From NCBI GenBank assembly GCA_902619615.1, contig CACNFD010000001.1, positions 121,001 to 185,000 of the forward strand: a stretch of 64,000 nucleotides of DNA, given 5' to 3'. A model generated the notes under the pieces. That model was given only the letters and a program-made list of their open reading frames with translations. It had not been told where the DNA came from and ran no database searches. The translations under genes and the position numbers were made by a program. The DNA is from an uncultured SAR116 cluster alpha proteobacterium. Lineage in GTDB: Bacteria; Pseudomonadota; Alphaproteobacteria; Puniceispirillales; Marisalimonadaceae. This document shows, one piece after another, positions 17,146-25,665 of this stretch (the first letter of the stretch is position 1; every line of letters starts with the position of its first letter).

Positions 17146-18081
17146 CTAATTAACGCAATACATCCAATTTTTTTCATTAATAACTTCACCTATAAATAAA
17201 AATGGTCCATTTCCAGTTTTTTTTGCATAATCTATTAAATCAGCACTTTTATCTGATTTTATGTTTAATCTATTATTTTTAGCCAGTCCTTTTGATCCAG
17301 TAAGCACTACAAATTCAGATGACAAATCTACTAGACCACTTCTCGGTTGTTTTGGAACCATTATCTTCTCGTATTTGTATCCCCATGAATTCAAGCAATT
17401 AATTGAAATATCAATATATTTGGCCTTAACTTTAATTAAGCATTGTTGAAAGATATTTTTATTTATACCTTCTAAACTACGTATAGGGTAATCAAAATTA
17501 ATATCATCTTTACAGAAAAGATTTTTCCATTTGTTAATTTGATTATCTGATGGAAAAATAATAATTGTATTAAAATATAATTTTGATTTTACCAAAATTT
17601 CTAGCTTTATTTCTGAATTAAATTTTGGATAATCTAAAACTTTAGTCTCACTATCTAAAGAATTAAATTTTTGTTTATGTAATTTTATAATTTTATTTAT
17701 ATCATTTCTTTGAGATGACGGTGTTACAATTTTGTTTTTAAAAAGTTTAACAAATTTTTTACCTCCCTCTTCTTCTCCGTAGTGTTTATGATATTGATTG
17801 TCTAGAACACTTAATTTATATAAGGAGTCAAAAGACGGTGGAGCTAATTCTCTTATTCCCATTATATTGTTGTTAGATCCAATTGAGTGCCATTTTGAAA
17901 GAGTGCCTCTTGACATCCCAAGTTTTTTAGCTAGCTCAACCTGACTATTTTCTAACTGATTCAACGCATCCGTAATTGCTTCTGCCATTTCAAATAAACT
18001 ATTTTTGACTTTATTTTTGGCTAAATTAATTTTTATTACATGATCATCAAGTGACATTATATTTGAAATTTGTGTGTTCAT
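17146..18081 (-). CDS. HTH protein fused to an MT-A70-like domain lacking the DPPW motif
   Basis: 311 residues. A Cro/XRE-type helix-turn-helix lies at 46-66 (QVELAKKLGMSRGTLSKW). The C-terminal half resembles MT-A70 N6-adenine methyltransferases: WGYKY at 233-237 aligns with their aWGFkY strand, and SEFVVLTGSKG at 255-265 with their hELLLiGtrG. The catalytic DPPW, expected after the YFNTIII strand, reads FPSD at 176-179. I infer a DNA-binding protein built on an inactive methyltransferase fold. It might sense S-adenosylmethionine or act as a repressor. It is 39 bases downstream of a MazG-like gene on the same strand. Confidence 0.6.
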   Translation of the reverse strand: MNTQISNIMSLDDHVIKINLAKNKVKNSLFEMAEAITDALNQLENSQVELAKKLGMSRGTLSKWHSIGSNNNIMGIRELAPPSFDSLYKLSVLDNQYHKHYGEEEGGKKFVKLFKNKIVTPSSQRNDINKIIKLHKQKFNSLDSETKVLDYPKFNSEIKLEILVKSKLYFNTIIIFPSDNQINKWKNLFCKDDINFDYPIRSLEGINKNIFQQCLIKVKAKYIDISINCLNSWGYKYEKIMVPKQPRSGLVDLSSEFVVLTGSKGLAKNNRLNIKSDKSADLIDYAKKTGNGPFLFIGEVINEKNWMYCVN

Positions 18082-18120
18082 TTTTAATTTTATATTATTT
18101 TGCAGTTATATGAATATTTA

Positions 18121-18489
18121 CTAAAATTTTTTGCCACCTTTCTGAAAGCGATTAGCAAGCTTATGATCCGCTCGTGATTTATTGTACTCTAATTTTTCGT
18201 AAATTGTTTTACCTAAATTAAAATTCCTCGATTCAGCTAGGTCAAATATTCTAATTACAGCGTCAGCAAGCTCAACCTCCATCATTGATTTGTGTTTTAA
18301 ATGATTATCCATTAATCCTTTTCTTGCACCTTCCATAGCCTCGCTAATTTCTGAATGTATTAAACATAATAATTCTCCGATATTTCTATCTATTTTTCTA
18401 CCTTCAGCATCATGCCACCAACCGCCCTTGACAGCCGCTTCATGGCAATCTTTTGCACAGCCATTTATCCCCAAGATATTTTTATTCAT
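18121..18489 (-). CDS. MazG-like nucleotide pyrophosphohydrolase
   Basis: 122 residues, all-alpha. The metal-binding EXXE and EXXD pair is present as SEISEAMEG and VELADAVIR, separated by a loop of about 20 residues. Members hydrolyse (d)NTPs to NMP and pyrophosphate, cleaning the pool or degrading signalling nucleotides. The gene uses an ATG two codons after an upstream TAAT-rich spacer and is read together with the HTH/MT-A70-like gene. This pairing is common in phage genomes, but no other phage gene is visible here. Confidence 0.8.
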   Translation of the reverse strand: MNKNILGINGCAKDCHEAAVKGGWWHDAEGRKIDRNIGELLCLIHSEISEAMEGARKGLMDNHLKHKSMMEVELADAVIRIFDLAESRNFNLGKTIYEKLEYNKSRADHKLANRFQKGGKKF

Positions 18490-18515
18490 TAATTAATCCT
18501 TCAAGTAATTAGGTT

Positions 18516-18824
18516 TTAAAAATTAGACATAATTAAAAAACTTGCCATACCTATAGATATTGTAACAAGAACATTATTCCAAATTAATGCAACTAATATT
18601 GCTATAAAAGCAGCATATAATTTGAAATTGTCAATTAAAAATAAATTCTTATTTTCAATAATTGATAAGTCACTGACTATAATAGGAGTTAAAACTGCTA
18701 AAGGAATATATTTGAATGACTGTTTCACAAATGGTGGTAAATCACTCGAGATTATACCTGAAAGAGGAATAAATCTTATCAAAAAAGTTATTATACCACA
18801 TAAAATAATTAACGACCAAGTCAT
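18516..18824 (-). CDS. azlD: AzlD-family branched-chain amino acid exporter subunit
   Basis: 102 residues with four membrane helices. The TFLIRFIPL segment near the N-terminus, the PPFVKQSFKYIPLAVLTPII segment and VALIWNNVLVTISIGM match AzlD. With AzlC it forms a small exporter, shown in Corynebacterium (BrnEF) and Bacillus to extrude branched-chain amino acids or their analogues. Its ATG overlaps the AzlC stop in the ATGA manner. Confidence 0.85.
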   Translation of the reverse strand: MTWSLIILCGIITFLIRFIPLSGIISSDLPPFVKQSFKYIPLAVLTPIIVSDLSIIENKNLFLIDNFKLYAAFIAILVALIWNNVLVTISIGMASFLIMSNF

Positions 18825-19510
18825 AATTTTTTATCCAATCTACTTGAAAACATTCCTGCTAAAATACCAAAAAGTCCTGATAAAATTGTCCAGAAATTTA
18901 TATCTAAATTTTTAAAAATCAGGGCTGAAATTCCAGCCATAATTACTGTAAGAAGAGTTGATTTTGATTTAATCAATGGAACAATTATGGCAATAAAGGT
19001 AAGTGGAATAATGAATTGTAAATCCAAAAATTCTGGTAAATCATTACCTATTAAGACACCAAGTAATGTAGAAATTTGCCAAGACACAAATAAGGTAATG
19101 CCAGAACCTAAAAGATGATAGTGAAGTATAGGATTTTCTGAGTGGTTTATAAATTTTCTAATTGATACAGCATAAGCTTCGTCAGTAAGTAAATAAGCGA
19201 GTATCGCTCGCCAACTTACAGATAATTTATTTAAATATTGAACCATTGAAATACTATACAATAGATGTCTTGAATTTATTGCTCCTACAGTTGTAACAAT
19301 AACTCCAAATGGAGTGGAATTTGTTAGAAGTTGAACAAATGCTATCTGACTAGCTCCTCCAAAAATAATTGAGGACATCAGCAGAGCTTGAAAGAAAGTT
19401 AAACCACTTTCTATAGCCATAACTCCATATATAATACCAAAGGGGAAAACACCTAATTGTATTGGTAACTCTTCAAGAACACCTTGTTTAAATATTTGCC
19501 ATTTTTTCAT
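18821..19510 (-). CDS. azlC: AzlC-family branched-chain amino acid exporter subunit
   Basis: 229 residues with seven to eight membrane helices. PFGIIYGVMA, the SSIIFGGASQIAFVQLL segment, NSRHLLYS and LTDEAYAV are the conserved AzlC landmarks. It is the large subunit of the AzlCD exporter and is translationally coupled to azlD by a four-base overlap. Divergent from nth, with 90 bases between the starts. Confidence 0.9.
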   Translation of the reverse strand: MKKWQIFKQGVLEELPIQLGVFPFGIIYGVMAIESGLTFFQALLMSSIIFGGASQIAFVQLLTNSTPFGVIVTTVGAINSRHLLYSISMVQYLNKLSVSWRAILAYLLTDEAYAVSIRKFINHSENPILHYHLLGSGITLFVSWQISTLLGVLIGNDLPEFLDLQFIIPLTFIAIIVPLIKSKSTLLTVIMAGISALIFKNLDINFWTILSGLFGILAGMFSSRLDKKL

Positions 19511-19600
19511 AACATTTATTATAAACTTTTTATGATTAACAAAACTGATATATAATTATAATTTTAAAAATTATAAACCCAAAATTTTGAGAATTAAAAT

Positions 19601-20254
19601 TTGTTAAAATCTGAACGAGCAAAATTTATAGTGGAGTTTTTGGAACAAACATATCCAAGCACGCCAACTCCACTCAAAAATAAAAATGTTTTTGAGCTTT
19701 TAGTCGCTGTATTGCTTAGTGCACAATGTACTGATGAACGTGTAAATAAAGTAACTCCCTCATTATTCAAAATTGCTAACAATCCTTTTGATATGGAAAA
19801 AATTCCTGTTGAAAAAATTTACAAAATTATAAGACCATGTGGGCTCGCTCCACAAAAATCCAAAGCTATTTCAAATCTTTCTAAAATTCTCGTTAGCAAA
19901 TTTGATGGTATTGTTCCCAAAGATTTGGTTGAATTAGAGAAATTGCCAGGTGTTGGGCACAAAACTGCAAGTGTGGTAGTATCTCAAGGATTTGGCTTAC
20001 CAGCTTTTCCAGTAGATACACACATTCATAGGCTTGCTCAGAGATGGGGTTTAACTAGCGGAAAAAATGTTAAAACAACCGAGAATGATTTAAAACGATT
20101 ATTTCCAAAAGAAAAATGGAATAAGCTTCATTTACAAATAATATTTTATGGGCGTGAATTTTGTTCTGCATGGGGTTGTGACGGTACAATTTGTAAAATA
20201 TGCACAACTTGTTACCCAAAAAGAAAAAAACCTGTCAAAACTAAGAAAAGTTAA
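19601..20254 (+). CDS. nth: Endonuclease III (bifunctional DNA glycosylase/AP lyase)
   Basis: 217 residues from a TTG start. LLSAQCTDERVN, the helix-hairpin-helix LPGVGHKTASVV with the catalytic lysine, and VDTHIHRLAQRWGL with the catalytic aspartate identify Nth. It excises oxidised pyrimidines and nicks abasic sites. The C-terminal cluster region has five cysteines spaced C-x4-C-x4-C-x2-C-x2-C, which is not the usual C-x6-C-x2-C-x5-C of the 4Fe-4S loop, so cluster binding is uncertain. It converges with the photolyase gene. Confidence 0.9.
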   Translation: MLKSERAKFIVEFLEQTYPSTPTPLKNKNVFELLVAVLLSAQCTDERVNKVTPSLFKIANNPFDMEKIPVEKIYKIIRPCGLAPQKSKAISNLSKILVSKFDGIVPKDLVELEKLPGVGHKTASVVVSQGFGLPAFPVDTHIHRLAQRWGLTSGKNVKTTENDLKRLFPKEKWNKLHLQIIFYGREFCSAWGCDGTICKICTTCYPKRKKPVKTKKS

Positions 20255-20256
20255 AA

Positions 20257-21777
20257 CTATATAAGTTTAAGTTGATTGTTTCTTTTTGTTGATTTTTTTC
20301 TTGTTCTACTTCCTAAATTTTTAAAAACTATGTTTGAATTTTTTCTATATCCATCTTTTTTAAATATAGATGATAGTTTTATTTTTGCATCTCTTATTGC
20401 AGTAGCATGATCAACAATTGGTTTAGGATAATCTTTTCCAATTAAACAATTAACATTTTCCTGTGTCTTCAGATCCATTTTCCAGGGCTCATGAACCCAC
20501 ATTTCTGGAACATTTTTAAGTTCACAAACCCATTTTTTTATAAATTCGCCTTTAACGTCATGATCTATTGATTGCTTTATTGGGTTATATATCCTTAATG
20601 TGTTTATACCAGTTACTCCAGATTGCATTTGCAATTGGCTATAATGAATTCCTGGCTCATAATCTGTAAAGGTCTGAGCTAAATGGTGTCCCGTTTTTCT
20701 CCAATCAAGCCAAAGATCATAACTTGCAAAACTTACCAACATTGCCCTCATTCTGAAGGTAATCCATCCATTGTAGTTTAAACTTCTCATGCAAGCATCT
20801 ATAAAAGGATAGCCCGTCAGCCCCTCTTTCCATGCTTTATAATATTCTAAATTCATATCATCCTTTCTCAATTCATTATGAAAAGGATGCATACAAGAAA
20901 ATTCTATTGAAGGTTGAGTTTCTAATTTTTGAATGAAATGGCACCTCCACGAGAGTCGAGATTTAATTGCATTTAGGTTTTTATTATAAATTTTTTTATT
21001 ATTTTGTAGGGAGTTATTTTTTTTTAAATTCAATAGTTTTATTATTTCTTTTGAAGAGATAGTTCCCCATGTCAAATGAGGAGAAATGCGAGAGCATGTT
21101 TTTTCAGATATTCCTGGTTTGGAAATATTAAATAAATAATTTTTACTTCTATCATCAATAAAACTCTTTATTATTTTAAGAGCTTCATCTCTGCCACCTT
21201 TTTGAACTTTACCTATAAAATGATTTTTAAAAATAGGACTATCTTTTTTAGGTAAGGATCCAGCTTTAACTCCTTTAATAGGAACTAAAGAATTAGGTTT
21301 AGGAATCAAATTTTCTTTCATTCTAAGATTTCTAATTTTCGACCAATCATCCCTGTTTTTTAGGTTTCTAACTATACCGTTAGTGGGATGTTCTATTAAC
21401 GAAATATTATTTTCTTTACACCAATTTTTTACAATTATATTCCTATCATAAGTCCATTTGTTTCCTGTTTCTTCATGAGCATATATAGAACTAATATTAA
21501 ATTGGGTTAATAACTCATTGAAAACATCTATAACAGATCCTGTGCGTAAAATTAAGGGTTGGCCAATTTTTTTTAGTTCGTTTCTAAGCACTATCAAACT
21601 GTCATGAATAAAACACCAATGTCTTCTATTAGAAAAAGGTTGTTTCCAATATTCATCTTCTACTATATAAATTGGTAAAATAGGTTTTAGGGTTTTTGAA
21701 GCTTCAAATAATGGTTTGTGGTCCGTAATTCTCAAGTCTCTCTTGAACCATACTATTAGTACTTCAGATCTTTGCAT
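20257..21777 (-). CDS. Cryptochrome/photolyase-family flavoprotein
   Basis: 506 residues. The N-terminal alpha/beta antenna domain begins VLIVWFKRDLRITDH; the C-terminal FAD domain has HLTWGTISSKEI, LSWRCHFIQ, GYPFIDACMRSLNYNGWITFRMR and DYEPGIHYSQLQMQSG, which bind FAD and the lesion. Members use blue light to repair pyrimidine dimers, or act as light sensors. The subgroup was not resolved. It forms an operon with the DUF2256 and TIGR03643 genes, which frequently accompany this photolyase group. Start overlaps TIGR03643 by 14 bases. Confidence 0.88.
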   Translation of the reverse strand: MQRSEVLIVWFKRDLRITDHKPLFEASKTLKPILPIYIVEDEYWKQPFSNRRHWCFIHDSLIVLRNELKKIGQPLILRTGSVIDVFNELLTQFNISSIYAHEETGNKWTYDRNIIVKNWCKENNISLIEHPTNGIVRNLKNRDDWSKIRNLRMKENLIPKPNSLVPIKGVKAGSLPKKDSPIFKNHFIGKVQKGGRDEALKIIKSFIDDRSKNYLFNISKPGISEKTCSRISPHLTWGTISSKEIIKLLNLKKNNSLQNNKKIYNKNLNAIKSRLSWRCHFIQKLETQPSIEFSCMHPFHNELRKDDMNLEYYKAWKEGLTGYPFIDACMRSLNYNGWITFRMRAMLVSFASYDLWLDWRKTGHHLAQTFTDYEPGIHYSQLQMQSGVTGINTLRIYNPIKQSIDHDVKGEFIKKWVCELKNVPEMWVHEPWKMDLKTQENVNCLIGKDYPKPIVDHATAIRDAKIKLSSIFKKDGYRKNSNIVFKNLGSRTRKKSTKRNNQLKLI

Positions 21778-21970
21778 GTTTAGCTTTACGGCCGTAGACT
21801 CTTTCTCTCCAGACTTGAAAACTCGTCTTTTTTAAGTTTGACCTCATTATTTTTATAACTTCTTTTTCACTTAAATTAGTTTGTAACTTAATGGAGTCAA
21901 AACTTGTTTTATCGCACCATGCCATTTCAATAATACTATTGACATCATAACCATTATCATTTGTTTTCAT
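21764..21970 (-). CDS. TIGR03643/DUF2805-family small protein
   Basis: 68 residues from the ATG at 21970, whose ATGA overlaps the stop of the DUF2256 gene; an ATG nine codons upstream (21997) was rejected on this ground. [26 protein letters not shown] and [16 protein letters not shown] match the family along its length. The C-terminal basic end suggests nucleic acid contact. Function is unknown, but the gene lies between DUF2256 and photolyase genes in many bacteria, suggesting a role in light-driven repair or folate/flavin supply. Confidence 0.8.
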   Translation of the reverse strand: MKTNDNGYDVNSIIEMAWCDKTSFDSIKLQTNLSEKEVIKIMRSNLKKTSFQVWRERVYGRKAKHAKI

Positions 21971-22110
21971 TTCATCTTGATCCTGTTTCTTCTGCATTTT
22001 TCACTACAATATTTAACTTCGTCCCAAACTCTTTGCCATTTTTTTCTCCATGCGAATGGTTTTTTGCAAACAATGCAAGTTTTGGTGGGTAAATTTTCCT
22101 TTTTGATCAT
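21967..22110 (-). CDS. DUF2256 zinc-ribbon-like small protein
   Basis: 47 residues, ATG at 22108-22110, stop at 21967-21969. Four cysteines form two CxxC-type knuckles (TCIVCKKPF and YCSEKCRR), with the [12 protein letters not shown] core and an arginine-rich end. This is the DUF2256 pattern. Zinc binding is inferred. It is the first gene of the photolyase operon and is coupled to the TIGR03643 gene by a four-base overlap. Confidence 0.8.
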   Translation of the reverse strand: MIKKENLPTKTCIVCKKPFAWRKKWQRVWDEVKYCSEKCRRNRIKMK

Positions 22111-22122
22111 ATAAGTTCTCTT

Positions 22123-22551
22123 TTAGTTATTATCAATATCTGTTGTCTTAACTAAAAGAGCTGTGTGTAAACCTGTAGCAGCTATCTTACCTGAAGAAGA
22201 ATATAATCTACCTTCTATAGAAACTATCTGTTTACCTAATTTAATAATTTTAGCACTACCGAATACTTTCCCTTCAAATAATGGTCTATGAAAAGTTATA
22301 TGAATATCTGTTGAGCTAGGTAAATATTCGTCTTTTGTTAAAATATTTACACTTATGGATGTAATTTCATCTATTGCACTTGCAATCATTCCACCTTGAA
22401 CAGAGTTAAATGGATTTAAACATTGTTTTGAAAATTCAAGTTCATATTTATAAAAGCCATCCTCTAAATTCAAAAATTTCGTATTTAAAAATTTATGAGT
22501 TCCACCTGAATTAGCTCTTTGTAGTGATTTTTCTAAACTTTTATCTTTCAC
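22123..22551 (-). CDS. PaaI-like hotdog-fold thioesterase
   Basis: 142 residues. NPFNSVQGGMIASAIDEI is the hotdog helix with the catalytic acidic residue, followed by STDIHITFHRPLFEGKV and GKIAATGLHTALLV strands. Such enzymes hydrolyse acyl-CoA thioesters, often aromatic or phenylacetyl derivatives. The substrate is not determined. It lies 12 bases from the DUF2256 gene but probably has its own promoter in the 88-base gap to the divergent DUF1330 gene. Confidence 0.8.
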   Translation of the reverse strand: MKDKSLEKSLQRANSGGTHKFLNTKFLNLEDGFYKYELEFSKQCLNPFNSVQGGMIASAIDEITSISVNILTKDEYLPSSTDIHITFHRPLFEGKVFGSAKIIKLGKQIVSIEGRLYSSSGKIAATGLHTALLVKTTDIDNN

Positions 22552-22639
22552 TTTAATTACCTTTTTTGTAGATTTATTATAATGTTTAATTATTTTAAAA
22601 AAAGTAGATATTGTAATAATAAGCTTTAAAGGAGGATTT

Positions 22640-22930
22640 ATGCCTAAAGGTTATTTTTTAAGTGCCCACCGCTCACCAGCGGATCCTGAAAAGAGACAAG
22701 CATATCTTAATCTTGCTGGACCTGCCATTTTAAACAGTAATGGTAAAATTTTAGCTAGCACTAATGAAGTAGATGCTCATGAAAATGGGGTATCAGAACA
22801 AACTGTACTAGTCGAATTTGAGAGCCTGGAAAAAGTAAAAGAATTTTATTACGGTTCTGACTATCAGCTTGCGTTAAAAGCGCTTGATGGCGGTGCAGAT
22901 AGAGATATTAGAATTTTTGAAGGCAAATGA
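22640..22930 (+). CDS. DUF1330 family protein
   Basis: 96 residues with a ferredoxin-like dimeric barrel pattern: GYFLSAHRSPADPEKRQAYL, VLVEFESLEKVKEFYYGSDYQLAL and a terminal DRDIRIFEG strand. It has an excellent AAAGGAGG ribosome binding site seven bases upstream of the ATG. The family is widespread and its biochemical role is not established. It ends in TGA and converges with the dehydrogenase gene 14 bases away. Confidence 0.85.
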   Translation: MPKGYFLSAHRSPADPEKRQAYLNLAGPAILNSNGKILASTNEVDAHENGVSEQTVLVEFESLEKVKEFYYGSDYQLALKALDGGADRDIRIFEGK

Positions 22931-22944
22931 TCTTTTAAAAAAAA

Positions 22945-23841
22945 TTACTTTTGGTTTGTCATTCTATCGTAAGTTTTAAATAAAGATTGGTTTCCATTTT
23001 TCCCTTCATTATGTGCTCGTGATCCTAAATAAAGAGTTTGAACTAGAGATAAACCTGGTAATGGCACACCACTCTCAAAGGCAGCTTCACTTGCTAATCT
23101 TAAATCTTTTAATTGTAAATCTATTCTAAACCCTGCTTGATCATTTTTATCAATTACTTGATTACCTAAATTCTCTAACATCCACGAATTAGCTGATCCA
23201 CCCATAAGAGTTTCTCTTAAAAGATTTAAATTACCACCCTTAGATTTACATAATGCAAATGCCTCACACATAGCTTGAATATGTGAGCCAACCATAATTT
23301 GATTACACATTTTAAAAATTTGACCCATACCAGATTTTCCAGCGTAAATTACATTCTTCCCGAAACAACTAAGTATATTGAAAGATTTTTTGAAAGTATC
23401 TTTCTTACCCCCTACCATAATTGACAAGCTTGCATTCTGTGCTCCTTTAACACCCCCACTTACTGGGGCATCTAAAAACTCAACTTGCAGTTTTTGTAAA
23501 AGTTTTCCTATTTCTATTGCAGATGATGATGAAATTGTACTCATATCTATTACAGTGGTGCCAGGCTTTAAATAAGAATTTATTCCAGTACGATCGTTAA
23601 AAACACTTTCAACATCATTTGTGTCTGGCAGGATAGAAATTATAAAATTATTATTAGCGATAGCTCTTAAATTGTTGACAGCTTTGATTTTTTCTTTTTC
23701 TAATCTTTTTGTAATCTTAGGATTAATATCATATACCTTAACATCATAACCCTGCTTTACTAAATTTTTTAGCATTGGCAAACCCATATTGCCTGCACCA
23801 ATAAAACCAATTGACTGATTTGTTCTATCCTTACCCTTCAT
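22945..23841 (-). CDS. 3-hydroxyisobutyrate dehydrogenase-family protein
   Basis: 298 residues. NAD-binding motif GFIGAGNMGLPM, the substrate motif DAPVSGGVKGAQ, and the catalytic lysine in GQIFKMCNQ are all present. Family members oxidise 3-hydroxyisobutyrate, tartronate semialdehyde or related beta-hydroxy acids. The substrate is undetermined. It is divergent from the winged-helix gene beside the porin. Confidence 0.87.
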   Translation of the reverse strand: MKGKDRTNQSIGFIGAGNMGLPMLKNLVKQGYDVKVYDINPKITKRLEKEKIKAVNNLRAIANNNFIISILPDTNDVESVFNDRTGINSYLKPGTTVIDMSTISSSSAIEIGKLLQKLQVEFLDAPVSGGVKGAQNASLSIMVGGKKDTFKKSFNILSCFGKNVIYAGKSGMGQIFKMCNQIMVGSHIQAMCEAFALCKSKGGNLNLLRETLMGGSANSWMLENLGNQVIDKNDQAGFRIDLQLKDLRLASEAAFESGVPLPGLSLVQTLYLGSRAHNEGKNGNQSLFKTYDRMTNQK

Positions 23842-23955
23842 ACATTAATCTTTCAGAGTTTAATTTTAATTTTACAAACAAAAGTAAACATAAATTATAA
23901 TAAAATTACATTTTTAATCCAACTGAATTTTCATTTAATTATAAATAATTATTTC

Positions 23956-24026
23956 TGATCATTAACATGATAATTGTTTAATCTTGCAAAAAATGCCTAA
24001 TTTTGTATCATTTCTTTAGTATGATA
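23956..24026. promoter_or_regulatory. Possible operator region upstream of the winged-helix gene
   Basis: ATCAT-TAAC-ATGAT at 23958-23971 is a perfect 5-bp inverted repeat, and TATCAT and ATGATA at 24006-24011 and 24021-24026 form another with a nine-base spacer. TTGCAAAAAATGC (23984-23996) recurs almost exactly upstream of the porin (24411-24422). The shared elements suggest one DNA-binding protein acts at both places, possibly the winged-helix product. AT-richness makes chance likely for any single element. Confidence 0.3.
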
Positions 24027-24338
24027 TTGGAGTGTGGTGTGAATCAGACAAAAAAATCATTATCCGAGCTTTGGTCTCTTCTGAGATATGAAGAAAAAAA
24101 ATTTGGAATAGACAATCTTACTTTGACTGAGAGAGATATTTTTCAAGCAATATTACATCTAAAAGGAAATAAAGATAAAATTAAACTAGAAAAGATTTTA
24201 GAGAATTGCCCACATCCAAGAGCTACATTTTTTAGATGTTTAAAAAAACTTCGAAGAGAAAATATTGTGCTAGTTACTAAAGATATCATCGATACAAGAA
24301 AATCCTATTTAAGTGTACCAAAAAAGTTTAATCAATAA
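24021..24338 (+). CDS. Winged-helix DNA-binding protein
   Basis: 105 residues from the ATG at 24021; an upstream TTG (24003) and a GTG at 24039 preceded by GGAG are also possible. The region LTLTERDIFQAILHLKG, then a helix-turn-helix (LEKILENCPHPRATFFRCLKKLRR) and a wing strand ENIVLVTKDIIDTRKSYLSV, fits a MarR-like winged helix. No effector pocket can be assigned. It lies between a divergent dehydrogenase and the porin and probably controls one or both. Confidence 0.55.
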   Translation: MILECGVNQTKKSLSELWSLLRYEEKKFGIDNLTLTERDIFQAILHLKGNKDKIKLEKILENCPHPRATFFRCLKKLRRENIVLVTKDIIDTRKSYLSVPKKFNQ

Positions 24339-24453
24339 ATTTATAAAATCTTTCTTAAAAGCTATTAACCTGTTATAACAATTAGATTGTTGCAAAAATA
24401 TCACCTAAATTTGCAAAAATGCGAATTAAATTATTATTTTCTTCCTGTATTAT

Positions 24454-24478
24454 TATAATTATAGTATCAAAATGATAC
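24454..24478 (+). promoter_or_regulatory. Porin promoter -10 with overlapping palindrome
   Basis: TATAAT at 24454-24459 is followed five bases later by GTATCA-AAA-TGATAC (24464-24478), a perfect 6-bp inverted repeat placed where transcription would start. No good -35 is visible. The position suggests repression. Half-sites resemble those near the winged-helix gene but with different spacing. Confidence 0.45.
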
Positions 24479-24516
24479 CAAAAAAAATATATTGCGTATC
24501 CCCGTAATTTTTTGGT

Positions 24517-24545
24517 TGGCGTCTCAATAAATCAATGGGACGCCA
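24517..24545 (+). promoter_or_regulatory. 5' UTR hairpin upstream of the porin
   Basis: TGGCGTC (24517-24523) and GACGCCA (24539-24545) pair around a 15-base loop, 33 bases before the porin ATG. The stem is unusually G+C-rich for this sequence. No U-tract follows, so it is more likely to stabilise the abundant porin mRNA than to terminate it. Confidence 0.55.
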
Positions 24546-24578
24546 TTTAAAAATTAGTAATCTTATAAGGAGATATAT

Positions 24579-25544
24579 ATGAGAAAATTACTTTTAGGAA
24601 CAACATCTTTGGCTGCTGCTGCTACTCTTTCAGCAAATGCTGCATTAGCAGATATTTCGATCTCTGGTTATTATGAGTGGAAGTATCAGTCAAGAAGTTC
24701 AAACATTACGACTAATGATGGTACAACCTTCGCTAGTGACTCAGAAATTAAATTTACTTTTTCTAACAAAACCGATTCTGGTCTTGATATAGCAATGGTC
24801 ACTGAGTTAGAGTCAGATGATACTGATACAGCCATTAACGAAAGTTCAATATCAATTGCAGGTGGTTTTGGTAAGCTTGTTTTAGGTGGTAATGATAGCG
24901 TTGGTGACGACTATGGTATTGAAGAAGGTGATATAGTATCTGAGGAAATCAATGCTACTGGTGTAGATTCTCTTACACTGCTGGACTCTGATATTGCAGA
25001 TATGGAAGGTGATGCTAATAAAGTTTCATACCATATCCCTGCTATGGGCGGATTAACTGCTGGTGTGTCTTTTACTAATTCAGGTGCAGCTGGTGCGTCT
25101 GATACTACATCTGTTGGTGCACAATATGCAATGTCAGCTGGCGGTGCATCAATCACATTAGGTGGTGCAACAGCTACAACTGAAAATTCAACTCAGGACA
25201 TTGACTCACAAAATATGGGTATGAAAGTTGTAACAGGTAATGTAACTTTTATTGCTTCACAAGGTAAATATGAAGCATCTTCGACTGATGAGACAGGTAC
25301 TGGTGCAGGTATTTCATTTAAAGTAAATGATGCAATGACTATTGGTGCATTCACAGTTGAAGTTGAAGACGATACTTCAAGTGAAGAATACACAAACACA
25401 GGTGCTGAGATAAAATATTCCATCGCATCAGGTCTTACAGCTTTCATAAACGTTGAAGACTACGATTATAAGGTTGGAACAAGTACTTCAACAACTGCAG
25501 ATTCTGGTACAGTTTCTAAACTTACAATTAAAGCAACATTCTAA
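24579..25544 (+). CDS. Gram-negative outer-membrane porin
   Basis: 321 residues with a signal peptide cleaved after ALA at residue 24. The mature protein begins DISISGYYEWKYQ, alternates beta strands and acidic loops, and ends in the terminal phenylalanine strand (TIKATF) that BamA recognises. It is of the alphaproteobacterial trimeric porin type. Codons use more G and C than the neighbours, as expected for a highly expressed gene. A strong ribosome binding site (AAGGAGA) and a strong terminator bracket it. Pore selectivity is unknown; the many Asp and Glu residues suggest cation preference. Confidence 0.92.
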   Translation: MRKLLLGTTSLAAAATLSANAALADISISGYYEWKYQSRSSNITTNDGTTFASDSEIKFTFSNKTDSGLDIAMVTELESDDTDTAINESSISIAGGFGKLVLGGNDSVGDDYGIEEGDIVSEEINATGVDSLTLLDSDIADMEGDANKVSYHIPAMGGLTAGVSFTNSGAAGASDTTSVGAQYAMSAGGASITLGGATATTENSTQDIDSQNMGMKVVTGNVTFIASQGKYEASSTDETGTGAGISFKVNDAMTIGAFTVEVEDDTSSEEYTNTGAEIKYSIASGLTAFINVEDYDYKVGTSTSTTADSGTVSKLTIKATF

Positions 25545-25565
25545 TTGCTTTAGTTAAACTAATTA

Positions 25566-25590
25566 AAAGGCGACTTAGGTCGCCTTTTTT
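25566..25590 (+). terminator. Rho-independent terminator of the porin gene
   Basis: AAAGGCGAC (25566-25574) pairs with GTCGCCTTT (25579-25587) around TTAG, followed by a six-T run. It lies 22 bases after the stop codon. Confidence 0.95.
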
Positions 25591-25665
25591 GTTAACAATC
25601 TTAATCAGATTTCAAATCCACATAACTTTAAAAAAAATTAATAATTTGAAGGTTATAAAATATAC

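Noticed and set aside
17146..18489. A prophage
   Set aside because: The HTH/MT-A70-like and MazG genes would fit, but no integrase, structural or lysis genes are visible on either side.
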